Shown: positions 43,680 through 53,126 of the stretch, one piece after another | Layout of the letters: each line of letters opens with the position of its first letter | How positions within the stretch are numbered: position 1 is the stretch's first letter | From: CAWATZ01 sp963784995 | GTDB lineage: Bacteria > Planctomycetota > Planctomycetia > Gemmatales > Gemmataceae | Reading direction: 5' to 3' | Assembly: GCA_963784995.1 (NCBI GenBank) | Contig: CAWATZ010000013.1 | Coordinates: 1 to 64,000, forward strand | Length of the DNA stretch: 64,000 nt | Position numbers and translations under genes: made by a program | The notes under the pieces: model-generated | Seen by the model: only the letters and a program-made list of their open reading frames with translations | What the model was told of the DNA's origin: nothing | The model's database searches: none

Positions 43680-43820
43680 CGCAAGAGGCGGAGTTGGTGT
43701 GGCTGCTTGTCGGCGAGAGGCACGCCGATCCATCCGCTGGTGCGATACGAAGTCGCTGACCGACCACACGAGAGACGGGTTCATCGTTCGGCTTAGTTGT
43801 CGGCGAGGGAGGGAGCATTG

Positions 43821-44255
43821 ATGGACAGGTTGGATGGCACTGTATCGATTACGGGCCTGCCGCCGCATCGCGGCCTGATCGTCAGCGTCTGCTTCTATCG
43901 CGTTGAGGCTGCGGATGCACCGGCACCCTATGGCGGCGACCCACCCGCTGAGGCAGCCAGCGATTGCCACGAAGTTGCCAAGCAGGTCGATCTGCACTCG
44001 GAATCGCTACAGGCTGGGTACGACCTGGTGTTCAGCATCGAGCATCCTCCCGGCTTCTACTACCTCCAGGTTCGAGCGATCCTGTTTCGTACCCAAGGGG
44101 ACAAGGTGTTCGCTCAGGCCGAGCAGTTCTTCTACTCCAGGAGGCCTGTTGCAATTCCCCAGGTGACCGCAGGGCGGCTCACCCTGCCGGTATCCTGGCC
44201 CACAGCGTCGTTGGACAAGCTGCACCACTATGGCACAATCCATCCGTCGCCATGA
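43821..44255 (+). CDS. Hypothetical protein upstream of amidase
   Basis: Protein of 144 residues from ATG 43821 after GAGGGAGCATTG. Beta-rich; LDGTVSITGLPPHRGLIVSV and PPGFYYLQVRAILFRTQGDK suggest a small beta-sandwich. Its stop overlaps the amidase start (ATGA, 44252-44255), so the two are translated together. The 142 bp between repeat 6 and this start hold no gene, so its membership of the cassette array is uncertain. Confidence 0.6.
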   Translation: MDRLDGTVSITGLPPHRGLIVSVCFYRVEAADAPAPYGGDPPAEAASDCHEVAKQVDLHSESLQAGYDLVFSIEHPPGFYYLQVRAILFRTQGDKVFAQAEQFFYSRRPVAIPQVTAGRLTLPVSWPTASLDKLHHYGTIHPSP

Positions 44256-45664
44256 ACCACGATGATCTTTGCTATTTCTCGGCAGTCGATCTGGTAGCAG
44301 CCATCCGCGCCAGGATCCTTTCACCGGTCGAAGTCACACGGGCGATGTTGGAGCGGATCGACCGGTTCAATCCGATCCTGAACGCCTTCTGCACGTCGAT
44401 GGCCGACGAGGCGTTAGCAGCCGCTCACCAGGCTGAAGCGACCGTCCTGGAAGGGAAGCCGCTGGGGCCGCTGCACGGCGTTCCTGTCTCGATCAAGGAC
44501 ATCCTGGCCGTCAAAGACGTCCGCACCACCTCCGGCTCGAAACTCCTGGAACACAACCTCACGCGCGAAGACGCCCCGGCCGTCGAGCGGTTGCGTCGCG
44601 CCGGGGCCATCCTGATCGGCCGGACCACCACACCCGAATTTGGCTGGAAGGGCGTGACCGACAGCCGGGTCTTCGGCATCACGCGCAACCCATGGAACCC
44701 GGCGCTGACTCCCGGTGGATCGAGCGGCGGCGCGGCTGCGGCAGTGGCGGCCGGCCTGGGTCCGATCGGCCTTGGCACGGACGGCGGCGGCTCCATCCGC
44801 ATCCCGGCTTCCTTCTGTGGGGTTGTGGGCTTGAAAGCCTCGTTCGGTCGGGTGCCGAACTACCCGGCCACGGCCCTCGATTCCGTCCGGCACACCGGAC
44901 CGCTCACCCGAACGGTGGCCGACGCTGCCCTGGTGCTCAACGCCCTGGCTGGCCCCGACGAGCGTGATCCGTACTCACTGCCGCCGACCGGAGAGGATTT
45001 CCTGGAAGAGTTGGAACGTGACCTCCAGGGCCTTCGTCTGGCTTACAGCGCCGATCTCGGCTACGCTCACGTCGATCCGGAGGTGGCCCGGCTTTGCCGT
45101 CAAACCGCCCGGCGGCTCACCGAGGCCGGTGCTTCCGTGGAGGAAATTGCCCTCCCCTGGGACGATCCCTATGAGTGCTGGCAGGTCTTCTTCTACGGGG
45201 GCCTGTCGGCGTATCTGACCGACAGCTTTCCGGACCAGGGCGATCAGCTGGACCCTGGGCTGCGACAGATCGTTGAAGCCGGGCGGTCCTTGCGTGCCAT
45301 CGATTACGTCAACGCTCTCTTCCAGCGCAACGCTTTCTGGCAAAAAGTCCGGCTGACCTTTGCATCCCACGACCTTCTTGTGACCCCGACCCTGCCGATC
45401 CCTGCGTTTCCAGTCGGTCAGGACAATGCGGAGCCGCCCGATGAGCAGCCGCGTCCTTTGCAGTGGACGCGTTTTACCTACCCCTTCAACTTGACAGGCC
45501 AGCCAGCCGTCAGCGTGCCGTGCGGCTGGACGATGAGCGGCCTGCCGGTGGGTTTGCAAATCGTTGGCCGACGCTTTGCGGACGCCACAGTCCTGAGGGC
45601 CGCACGCGCCCTGGAACGGCTGCAACCCTGGGCGCAGCGTCGCCCGCAGGCGTCGAAGACGTGA
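44252..45664 (+). CDS. Amidase (amidase signature family)
   Basis: Protein of 470 residues with the full amidase-signature Ser-cisSer-Lys triad: catalytic Lys in VSIKDILAVKDV, the signature GGSSGGAAAAVAAG and GTDGGGSIRIPAS. It hydrolyses a carboxylic amide in the cytoplasm; the substrate is not predictable (GatA-like but no gatB/gatC nearby). The ATG at 44252 is set by the ATGA overlap with the preceding small gene; the frame's upstream extension lies over that gene. Confidence 0.92.
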   Translation: MNHDDLCYFSAVDLVAAIRARILSPVEVTRAMLERIDRFNPILNAFCTSMADEALAAAHQAEATVLEGKPLGPLHGVPVSIKDILAVKDVRTTSGSKLLEHNLTREDAPAVERLRRAGAILIGRTTTPEFGWKGVTDSRVFGITRNPWNPALTPGGSSGGAAAAVAAGLGPIGLGTDGGGSIRIPASFCGVVGLKASFGRVPNYPATALDSVRHTGPLTRTVADAALVLNALAGPDERDPYSLPPTGEDFLEELERDLQGLRLAYSADLGYAHVDPEVARLCRQTARRLTEAGASVEEIALPWDDPYECWQVFFYGGLSAYLTDSFPDQGDQLDPGLRQIVEAGRSLRAIDYVNALFQRNAFWQKVRLTFASHDLLVTPTLPIPAFPVGQDNAEPPDEQPRPLQWTRFTYPFNLTGQPAVSVPCGWTMSGLPVGLQIVGRRFADATVLRAARALERLQPWAQRRPQASKT

Positions 45665-45686
45665 TGCCCAGCGGAGGAAAACTCGG

Positions 45687-46226
45687 ATGAGCGAGGTGGC
45701 GGCCGTCTGTTGCAGTCCGACGCACTCCTTCGGCAAAGCTCCAGTCGAGGCCATCCGTTTGGTGGTTGGCCTGGGAGTCGAGGGCGACGCCCACTGCGGA
45801 CGCATGGTCCAGCACCTCTCCCGGGTCGCGGTTGACCCGACCCAGCCTAACTTGCGGCAGGTCCACCTGATCCACGCGGAGCTGCATGAGGAATTGCGAC
45901 GGGCCGGCTTTGACGTGACCGCCGGGGAAATGGGCGAGAACGTCACCACCCGGGGAGTGCCGCTCTTTGGCTTGCCAGTCGGCGCCCGGCTGTACCTCGG
46001 CGTCGAAGCAATCGTGGATGTGACCGGGCTGCGCAATCCTTGCAAGCAGCTGGACGCTTTCCGGCCGGGGCTGATGGCGGCGGTACTGAGCCATGACGAG
46101 ACGGGACGACTCATCCGCAAGGCGGGTATCATGGGCGTCGTGCGGGCTGGTGGCGTGGTCCGTCCCGGCGACAAGATCCAGGTCGAACTGCCATCGCCGC
46201 CGCATCGCCCTCTGGAGCCGGTCTAG
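45687..46226 (+). CDS. MOSC domain protein
   Basis: Protein of 179 residues of the MOSC (molybdenum cofactor sulfurase C-terminal) domain family, which bind molybdopterin-type sulfur carriers. Family marks: GVEGDAHCGRMVQHLSRV, QVHLIHAELHEELR, AGEMGENVTTRGV, and the conserved cysteine loop GLRNPCKQLDAFRPGLM. Stand-alone MOSC proteins may release or transfer sulfur. Gap to the amidase is 22 bp, so likely cotranscribed. Confidence 0.92.
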   Translation: MSEVAAVCCSPTHSFGKAPVEAIRLVVGLGVEGDAHCGRMVQHLSRVAVDPTQPNLRQVHLIHAELHEELRRAGFDVTAGEMGENVTTRGVPLFGLPVGARLYLGVEAIVDVTGLRNPCKQLDAFRPGLMAAVLSHDETGRLIRKAGIMGVVRAGGVVRPGDKIQVELPSPPHRPLEPV

Positions 46227-46283
46227 TTGCCGTGGCGGCGTGAAGTCGATCTTATTTGCTGGGCAGTTACCTGGAGAGAAGCC

Positions 46284-47372
46284 ATGCCGCGAGGTTCGTC
46301 GCCAACGATTCAAGAGTTCCGAGTCCGGGCTGTCCGCGTGCCGATGACAGAACCACATCGAACCGCCAGCGGAGTGGTCGCGGAGTCGCCGCTGGTCTTG
46401 ACCGACGTGATCACCGACGCCGGAATCAGCGGTCACAGTATGGTGTTCACCTACACACCGGCAGCACTCAGGCCAACTGCTGAGCTGGTCAAAAATATCG
46501 AGGCGATGATAAAGGGTGAGCCTCTGGCTCCGGTCGAGATTGAACAAAAGCTGACCAGGCGTTTCCGATTGCTTGGGACGCAAGGGCTTGTTGGCATGGC
46601 GCTGGCCGCGATCGACATGGCCCTGTGGGATGCGCTGGCCCGTGTCCACGGAATATCCCTCGTACGGTTGCTGGGCGGGGTGGAGAAACCTGTCCGCTGC
46701 TACGCAGGGATCGGCTACGATGGCGTGGAAGGTTGCGCCAGGGCGGCAGAACGCTGGGCGGCGCAAGGTTTCACGGGCATCAAGGCCAAGATCGGCTACC
46801 CGACTGTTCAGGAGGACGTTGCCGTGGTGCGCGCCATGCGGAAAGCCACCGGGGCAGACATGACCATCATGGTGGACTACAACCAGTCTCTCACTCCGGC
46901 AGAAGCTGTCGAACGGCTGCGGGTCCTCGATGACGAGGGCCTCGCCTGGGTGGAAGAGCCGACGCTGGCGCACGACTTTTCTGGGCACGCGCTGGTCGCA
47001 CGTGAGGCACGAACTCCGATTCAGTGCGGAGAGAGCTGGTGGGGGACACTCGACCTGCAGCACGCCATCGAAGCCCGCGCATCGGACCTTGTGATGCCGG
47101 ACGTGATGAAGATCGGAGGCGTAACCGGCTGGCTCAGGGCAGCGTCCCTGGCACACGCCAGGGGTATCCCAGTCTCCAGCCACCTGTGGCCAGAAATCAG
47201 TGCGCGCCTGCTGTGCTGCACTCCGACCGCGCATTGGCTGGAGTACGCGGACTGGTGGAATCCCATTCTCGCAGAGCCGCTGCGGCTGCAGAATGGCATG
47301 GCCATCCTTGACGATACCCCCGGCAGGGGGGTGGAATGGAACGAAGACGCCGTGCGACGTTTTATGGCGTGA
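46284..47372 (+). CDS. Enolase-superfamily enzyme, mandelate racemase/muconate lactonizing type
   Basis: Protein of 362 residues from ATG 46284 after GGAGAGAAGCC. TIM-barrel enzyme that abstracts an alpha proton next to a carboxylate using Mg. The KxK motif is GIKAKIGYP, the metal ligands fall at DYNQSL (Asp), WVEEPT (Glu) and CGESWW (Glu), and the His-Asp side is PVSSHLWPEIS with DVMKIGGVTG. The pattern points to the mandelate-racemase subgroup with a Lys/His base pair; the specific acid sugar is unknown. A longer reading from 46227 lacks a ribosome site. Confidence 0.9.
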   Translation: MPRGSSPTIQEFRVRAVRVPMTEPHRTASGVVAESPLVLTDVITDAGISGHSMVFTYTPAALRPTAELVKNIEAMIKGEPLAPVEIEQKLTRRFRLLGTQGLVGMALAAIDMALWDALARVHGISLVRLLGGVEKPVRCYAGIGYDGVEGCARAAERWAAQGFTGIKAKIGYPTVQEDVAVVRAMRKATGADMTIMVDYNQSLTPAEAVERLRVLDDEGLAWVEEPTLAHDFSGHALVAREARTPIQCGESWWGTLDLQHAIEARASDLVMPDVMKIGGVTGWLRAASLAHARGIPVSSHLWPEISARLLCCTPTAHWLEYADWWNPILAEPLRLQNGMAILDDTPGRGVEWNEDAVRRFMA

Positions 47373-47435
47373 CACCGGCTTTGGCGGCGCAGAGGATTCG
47401 GCATGGCTGCCTCTTTTTCGGCATCTCGCCCAGCA

Positions 47436-48212
47436 TCAGAGAGTAAAGCAGTGGCAGTCGTCCGGGACGGTGACAGGTCCTGAATAAACCGCACGCGCCT
47501 CAGCAAGCACGTGCTCCCGGTTCGCGAAGCGTGCCAAGTGGGTCAGCGCCAGCGCCCTGGCATGGGCCGCCGCCGCCATCTCTCCCGCTTCACGGGCCAG
47601 CGGGTGCATGAGAGCGCGGGCACGCGCTGCCCACTCTGCGCCATCGCGGGCGGCGCAGAGCGCATCGCAGAGGAAGAGATCTGCGTCCCGGGCACACGCC
47701 ACCATTGCTTCGCCCGGCACCCCGTCCGCGCTGAAGGCGAAGATCCGCCCTCCTTGCTCGACCCGCACTGCAATGGTCGGCACGCGATGTTCCACAGCAA
47801 AGAACGCCACCGTAAAGCCGCCGATCGCACGGCGCTCCCCCGCCGCGACCGTCACCGGGCGGATGTCGGGCTCGACCGGCAATTCCAGGTCCGGCTTGAA
47901 GAACTCTGGGAAGCAGGCGTGCATCAATGCGTGCACAGCCGCGTGCGTCTCGGCGAGAGCGTAAACAGAAAGCGGGATGGAAGCGATGGCCAGTGCGGGC
48001 ACGCCGCCGACGTGGTCCAGGTGCTGATGGGTGAGGATGACGTTCCGCAGGTCACTCATCTGCCAACCGATCCGTGCCAGTTGCCGCACCAGTTCGAACC
48101 CGCCGCAGGTGTCGATCAGCAGCGGCTCGCATCCCGGCGCGGTCACCAGCAGTCCCGTGGCGCAGCGTGTGGGTGCCATCGGCGCACCAGTCCCAAGAAG
48201 CGTGACCTCCAT
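47436..48212 (-). CDS. MBL-fold metal-dependent hydrolase (RNase Z/arylsulfatase-like)
   Basis: Protein of 258 residues with the beta-lactamase metal site THQHLDHVGG and first strand VTLLGTGAPMAP, closest to the RNase Z/AtsA branch; later ligands are the Asp in FSADGVPGE and His in ALTHLARF. The lack of RNase Z-specific length favours a general phosphodiesterase or ester hydrolase. Stand-alone gene in opposite orientation to the enolase-superfamily gene. Confidence 0.88.
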   Translation of the reverse strand: MEVTLLGTGAPMAPTRCATGLLVTAPGCEPLLIDTCGGFELVRQLARIGWQMSDLRNVILTHQHLDHVGGVPALAIASIPLSVYALAETHAAVHALMHACFPEFFKPDLELPVEPDIRPVTVAAGERRAIGGFTVAFFAVEHRVPTIAVRVEQGGRIFAFSADGVPGEAMVACARDADLFLCDALCAARDGAEWAARARALMHPLAREAGEMAAAAHARALALTHLARFANREHVLAEARAVYSGPVTVPDDCHCFTL

Positions 48213-48329
48213 CCTCGCCCTCCCTATCCAGCTTGCTTACCCTTCCAGAATGACAGGCAAGCAATCCCAGGGCGAGACTTGCCGCCAGCGCATCAAACGG
48301 GGGTGAAATCCTCCTGGTAGCTGGTCCGT

Positions 48330-48686
48330 TCAGGGCCGGGCTGCAATGGCGGCCCGGGCCTCTTCCCTGCGATTGTCGGTATCCGTCACTTCGATGGTGG
48401 CGACACCCGGCTGGAGTCCGGTGATCAGGACCCTCGTCGAGTCATTCACGATCGGGCGGACGGCTACCACGTCCGGTTTGGAGACGAACACTTTCTTGAT
48501 CGGCTTCTTCGAGTGCATCTGGAGGCGGATCGTCTCTCCGATGGAGACAACCAGGGCGCTGGCAGAGCCGGGGGACCCTTTGGGCACAGGTGCCTGAGCC
48601 TGGATCAGGGAAGTAACCGCGAGCAGCAAGGCGAACAGGCTCACGGAAACGACAAACCAGCGCGTGCCGGGTTTGCTGGACACCAT
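48330..48686 (-). CDS. Exported protein with pilus/secretin N-terminal-like domain
   Basis: Protein of 118 residues: signal peptide (about 1-31) and one domain VVSIGETIRLQMHSKKPIKK with KPDVVAVRPIVNDSTRVLIT and LQPGVATIEVTDTDN. This is the domain found at the N-terminus of type II/III secretin and CpaC-type pilus proteins, here alone. A periplasmic role in a pilus or secretion assembly is possible but no partner genes lie nearby. Confidence 0.78.
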   Translation of the reverse strand: MVSSKPGTRWFVVSVSLFALLLAVTSLIQAQAPVPKGSPGSASALVVSIGETIRLQMHSKKPIKKVFVSKPDVVAVRPIVNDSTRVLITGLQPGVATIEVTDTDNRREEARAAIAARP

Positions 48687-48797
48687 GAAGATTCTCCGTT
48701 CGCTTCAGGGACGACCCTGCTCCATCGCCATCAGGAGCTGGGGCGCGTCTCCCTCGGGACCGAGCTGATTGGCCAGGGACCTTTCCACTTCGGTGCA

Positions 48798-49667
48798 TTA
48801 CAACTCATCGTAGGGCATCTCGAAGATCTTCTTCAGCTTGCTCAGGTCGCCGGTCTGAAGCCCCAGGCGAAACCACTTCACGCGCTGGTCCGACCGGCCG
48901 TGCGTGAACTTTTCCGGCGAGACGAACCCGGTCGCGCGCTTCTGAAGCCGATCGTCGCCGATGGCGTTGGCCGACTTGATGGCCGATTCGACGTCGCCCG
49001 GCTCGATGAAGTGGAACTTCTTTTGCCCGTAGTAGGCCCAGACGCCCGCCAGGTAGTCGGCCTGCAGCTCCAGCCGGACCGACCACTTGTTGGACTCGGC
49101 TTTCGGCAGCGTCTGGCGTTTCTCCTCGACGATGCGGCTGTAGCCGAGCAGGTTCTGCACGTGATGGCCCACCTCGTGGGCAATGACGTAGGCCTGCGAG
49201 AATTCCGCCCTGGACCCGCCGAGGCGCTGCTCCAGCTCATCGAAGAACGTGGGATCGAGATAGACCGTCCGGTCGGCCGGGCAGTAGAACGGCCCGACGG
49301 AGGACGGCGCGACGCCGCACCCCGTGTCCACCTGCGCGGTGAACAGCACCATCTTCGGCTTTTCGTAGCGCTTACCGGCCTTGGTGAACAGATCGTCCCA
49401 GACCTCCTCGGTGTAGCGGAGGATGGTGGAGGCGAACTTGCGACTGCGCTCCTCCTGGGGCGTCAGGGGGCGATCCTCGACCGGGGCGTTGCCCCCGGGC
49501 GGGTTGTTGCCTGCCAGTCGCAGAAGCTTGCCCGGATCGACGCCCAGCAGAAGGCCGAGCAGCACAAGGAGGACGGCGCCGATGCCGCCGCCGACCACCA
49601 GGGTTTTCGGGCCCATCCGGCGACGGTCTTCGAGGTTCTGACTTTCTTCGCCTTTTTCCCAGTCCAT
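48798..49667 (-). CDS. Membrane-anchored neutral zinc metallopeptidase (YpfJ-like)
   Basis: Protein of 289 residues from ATG 49667. It has an N-terminal cytoplasmic lead, one transmembrane helix (about 20-40) and a domain of the Zn-peptidase family with HEVGHHVQNLLG (zincin motif) and a third ligand region in RLELQADYLAGVW. Signature segments GCGVAPSSVGPFYCPADRTV and YLDPTFFDELEQRLGG match YpfJ. Probably cleaves cell-envelope or signal proteins. Confidence 0.93.
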   Translation of the reverse strand: MDWEKGEESQNLEDRRRMGPKTLVVGGGIGAVLLVLLGLLLGVDPGKLLRLAGNNPPGGNAPVEDRPLTPQEERSRKFASTILRYTEEVWDDLFTKAGKRYEKPKMVLFTAQVDTGCGVAPSSVGPFYCPADRTVYLDPTFFDELEQRLGGSRAEFSQAYVIAHEVGHHVQNLLGYSRIVEEKRQTLPKAESNKWSVRLELQADYLAGVWAYYGQKKFHFIEPGDVESAIKSANAIGDDRLQKRATGFVSPEKFTHGRSDQRVKWFRLGLQTGDLSKLKKIFEMPYDEL

Positions 49668-49980
49668 GATTCCTGCCCTCCACTCGATGCGAAACCACAA
49701 GGAAGTTGGGCTCTCGGTCAGGTCGTTATAGCCGAACGTGGGTTCGCCGGCGCGTCATGCCAGCACCTCGGAGCTGCGCTTCGGCGTCCGCGACCGCAGC
49801 TTGCGGCGACACCGGTGCAGATCGTGCTGATTCCGATCATCTTCCCCGAAGGGGTCAGGCCGCAACTGCTTGCAAGTCCGTCGGCGGTGTTGTCAGCTCC
49901 TGGCTCCGCAGCTAAACTCCTCTTGTGGCTTTCGCGCTCTTCCGTCTTGTTACCAGCGTGAGTCCCAGGGGATGCCAATC

Positions 49981-50901
49981 ATGACGAAGTTGACCCGAAG
50001 GAGGCTTCTGCAAGGAGTGCTGCTCCCTGCTGCCCTTGGGACACTGCCGAGACACACCGTCCTGGGCGAGGAACCAGGGGAGGCTGATTCCCCGCCGGAA
50101 ATCATCGACACCAACGTCCACCTGTTTGATTGGCCGTTCCGCAAGCTGAAGTATGCCGGCGCAAAGGCGCTGGTGGCGAAGCTGCGCCGACACCGAATCA
50201 CGCAGGCCTGGACGGGAAGCTATGAGGGGCTGCTGCACAAGAACCTCGATGGAGTCAACGCCCGGCTGGCCGAAGAGTGCCAGGCCAACGGCGCGGGCAT
50301 CCTGCTCCCTTTCGGGACCATCAACCCGGCCTTGCCCGATTGGGAAGAGGACTTGCGCCGCTGCCAGGAAAAGTACCGCATGCCGGGCATTCGGCTGTAC
50401 CCGTCCTATCACAATTACACTCTGCAAAAGCCGGAGGTCGCCCGCCTGTTGCAGCTGGCCCAGAAGCGCGGCTTGATCGTTCAGCTGGCCGTCCGCATGG
50501 AAGACCCACGCGTGCAGCTGCCGGTGACGCGCACGCCCAGCGTCGATGTCACGGGGTTGCCCGAACTGCTGGCGGCACTGCCGAAAACCAGGGTGCAGCT
50601 GCTCAATGCGTTCAACGGCACAGAGCCGTTGCGGGGGCTGGTCGGCCGGCGGCTGATTGAACAGACCCAGGTGACGATTGACATCTCTCACGTCGAGGGG
50701 CAAGGCGGGCTCGGCAAACTGATCGCCCCAGACCGCGACAGCGGCCGGCCTCCGTTGCCTGTGGAGCGCATCGTCTTCGGTTCCCATGCCCCCTACTTTC
50801 CTTGCGAGAGCGCCGTGTTCAAGCTGTTCGAGTCGCCGCTGGACCGACCGGTGCTGGAAAAGGTGATGCGCGGCAATGCCGAACGATTCTTGAAAGGCTG
50901 A
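49981..50901 (+). CDS. Amidohydrolase-type metalloenzyme with Tat-like signal
   Basis: Protein of 306 residues beginning MTKLTRRRLLQGVLLPAALG, a twin-arginine export signal. The amidohydrolase-2 fold is indicated by IIDTNVHLFDWP near residue 45, GIRLYPSYHNYTL, and IVFGSHAPYFPCESAV; the first motif has a His but lacks the usual DxHxH second His, so the metal set may be altered. ATG 49981 follows CAGGGGATGCCAATC; an ATG at 49972 is also possible. It pairs with the next gene 3 bp downstream. Confidence 0.75.
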   Translation: MTKLTRRRLLQGVLLPAALGTLPRHTVLGEEPGEADSPPEIIDTNVHLFDWPFRKLKYAGAKALVAKLRRHRITQAWTGSYEGLLHKNLDGVNARLAEECQANGAGILLPFGTINPALPDWEEDLRRCQEKYRMPGIRLYPSYHNYTLQKPEVARLLQLAQKRGLIVQLAVRMEDPRVQLPVTRTPSVDVTGLPELLAALPKTRVQLLNAFNGTEPLRGLVGRRLIEQTQVTIDISHVEGQGGLGKLIAPDRDSGRPPLPVERIVFGSHAPYFPCESAVFKLFESPLDRPVLEKVMRGNAERFLKG

Positions 50902-50904
50902 ACC

Positions 50905-51805
50905 ATGGCGAGGAACACTTCCGGCAAGAATAAGTTTGCTCTCAACCCGGCCGACTACGGCCTCCCCACGCGGGAGGAGCTGCGCAAGCTGCGCATCTGG
51001 GACATGCACTACCACGGCTTGTGGGAGGGAAACCTCCGCAAGCACGAGGAGACGATGGTCTTCGTGGAGCGGATGGGGATCGAGCGGCTGCTGTCGCTGG
51101 ACATTGCCGGCACCCCCGCCGATCCGCTCGGCAAGCTGATTCCCGCCGAAAAGAAGAAGGAGATTCGCAGGTTCCTTGAAATGAATTCTGACCGGGTTTG
51201 CGGACTGATCCCCATCGATCCGTCCGATCCGGTAGGCAGTTGTCGGAAGATCGACGAATGGATCGCGCAACGGACCGTGCGTTGGCATCAAGTATTACGG
51301 GGGTAATCCGGGCGGCGTCCGCTGCAGCCACCCGGACAACGACGTGATTATCCGCCAGGCCGCCAAGTTGAATGCGCTCATTTACATTCACGCCTGGTAT
51401 CAAATGGGCGGCGAGCCACGCCGGCCCGGCGGCGCCAACCTGGCCGGTGAGGCCACGCCGGAGGACGTCGCGCTGCTGGCCCGGCGCAATCCCGAGGTGA
51501 CGTTGATCTGCGGTCATTCGGGCGGCGACTGGGAGCTGGGAGTGCGCGCCGTCCGGCACCTGCGTAACGTCTACGTCGAGTTCAGCGGCTCCGACCCCCA
51601 TTCCGGACAGGTCGATTTCACCGTCGCCGAGGTGGGGGCCGACCGCCTCGTTTGGGGCGGACACGGACCATCGCGTTCCTACTCCACCGAACTGGCCAAG
51701 GTTTTCGACGCCGACCTGACCCAGGCCCAGCGCGAAAAGATCTTCGGCGGCAACTTGCGGCGACTCGCCGAGCCGATTTTCCGCAAGAAAGGTTACAAGC
51801 TCTGA
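50905..51805 (+). pseudogene. Amidohydrolase family protein, frameshifted
   Basis: Second amidohydrolase-type gene. The first frame (ATG 50905) carries RIWDMHYHGLWEGNLRKHEE with DMHYHG matching the metal motif, then ends at 51306. The +1 frame begins GIKYYGGNPGGVRCSHPDND and continues NALIYIHAWYQ, ICGHSGGDWELGVRAVRHLR and LVWGGHGPSRSYSTE to 51805. One extra base near 51280 explains it. Joined length 300 residues, normal for the family. The two amidohydrolases are 3 bp apart and probably form one exported or periplasmic unit. Confidence 0.83.
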
Positions 51806-51951
51806 AATCGCACCGCACAGGCAGCTTCCTCCCGCTTCGACCGGAGGCCCGGAGCTTTGCGGCCGACCGGAACTTTCCATCCGCCGCCGGGTTTGATACA
51901 ATGCTCCTTGCCTCCCCCTGCCTGCCCGGACCTACCAGGATCTACCTGCTC

Positions 51952-52968
51952 ATGCCTTCCAATACTCCCGCCCCTTCGGACGTTGAACTGATCCAGCAAG
52001 TGCGCGACGCCCACGCCCGGCTCCGCTCCGAGATCGGCAAGATCATCGTCGGCCAGAGCGCCGTCCTCGACGAACTGCTCATGGCCATTTTCTGCCGCAG
52101 CCACGCCCTGCTGATGGGCGTGCCCGGCCTGGCCAAGACCCTCATGGTCAGTACCCTGGCCCAGGCGCTGGACCTGTCGTTCAAGCGCATCCAGTTCACG
52201 CCTGACCTGATGCCGTCCGACATCACCGGCACCGAGGTCATCCAGGACGACCCGGCCACCCGCCAGCGTATGTTCAAGTTCCTGCCCGGCCCGCTCTTCG
52301 CCAACATCGTCTTGGCCGACGAGATCAACCGCACCCCGCCGAAAACGCAGGCCGCCCTCCTCGAAGCGATGCAGGAGCGCAAGGTGTCCATCGGCGGCGT
52401 CGATTATCCGATGAAGGCCCCGTTCTTCGTGCTGGCCACGCAGAACCCCATCGAGCAGGAAGGCACTTACCCTCTGCCCGAGGCCCAGCTCGACCGTTTC
52501 CTGTTCCTCATCAAGGTCGATTACCCGACCGACGCCGAGGAAGAGCAGATCATGCGGCAGGGCACTTCCGACGCGCAGACCACGATCGACAAGGTGCTGC
52601 ACGGCGAGGACATCCTCCGCTTGCAGCACCTGGTGCGCCGCGTGCCGGTGACCGACCACGTTTTCAACTATGCCAAGCGGATCACGCGCATGAGCCGGCC
52701 GAACACCCCGGAGGCGACCGACTTTGTGAACAAGTGGCTCACCTGGGGCGCCGGGCCGCGGGCCAGCATGAACCTGATCCTGGCCGCCAAGGCCCACGCC
52801 GTGCTGCAGGGCAACAACCACGTTTCCGCCCACGACGTGGCCGCTGTGGCCCCGCCGATCCTGCGGCACCGGCTGATCCCGAACTTCACCGCCCAGAGCG
52901 AAGGCATCACCGCCGACGACATCACCCAGCGGCTGCTCCAGGCGGTCGCCAAGAACCAGGCGGCCTGA
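51952..52968 (+). CDS. MoxR family AAA+ ATPase
   Basis: MoxR-type chaperone ATPase of 338 residues from ATG 51952; it helps assemble or activate proteins with vWA domains, which follow in this cluster. Walker A LLMGVPGLAKT, Walker B IVLADEINRTPPKTQAALLE and sensor segment FFVLATQNPIEQEGTYPLPE are intact. It leads a plus-strand cluster with DUF58, BatA-like and vWA-like genes, the usual partners. An ATG at 51901 is an alternative start. Confidence 0.95.
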   Translation: MPSNTPAPSDVELIQQVRDAHARLRSEIGKIIVGQSAVLDELLMAIFCRSHALLMGVPGLAKTLMVSTLAQALDLSFKRIQFTPDLMPSDITGTEVIQDDPATRQRMFKFLPGPLFANIVLADEINRTPPKTQAALLEAMQERKVSIGGVDYPMKAPFFVLATQNPIEQEGTYPLPEAQLDRFLFLIKVDYPTDAEEEQIMRQGTSDAQTTIDKVLHGEDILRLQHLVRRVPVTDHVFNYAKRITRMSRPNTPEATDFVNKWLTWGAGPRASMNLILAAKAHAVLQGNNHVSAHDVAAVAPPILRHRLIPNFTAQSEGITADDITQRLLQAVAKNQAA

Positions 52969-52972
52969 CCCC

Positions 52973-53112
52973 TTTGGAGTGCGGCAGTGCTTTGCTCTGC
53001 CGCTTTTGTTTGGCCTTTTGTTTTTGTCTTCCTTTGTGAGGTCACCAGCCCAAGAAACAAAAACCAAAAGAAGAAACCAAAGCGGCAGAGCAAAGCACTG
53101 CCGCACTCCAAA
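52973..53112. repeat. Hairpin between moxR and DUF58 gene (family F)
   Basis: TTTGGAGTGCGGCAGTGCTT then TGCTCTGCCGCTTTTG (52973-53008) pairs with its inverse at about 53074-53112. It lies between two cotranscribed genes, so it may attenuate or stabilise the message. Confidence 0.8.
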
Positions 53113-53126
53113 AAAGGACAACGACC

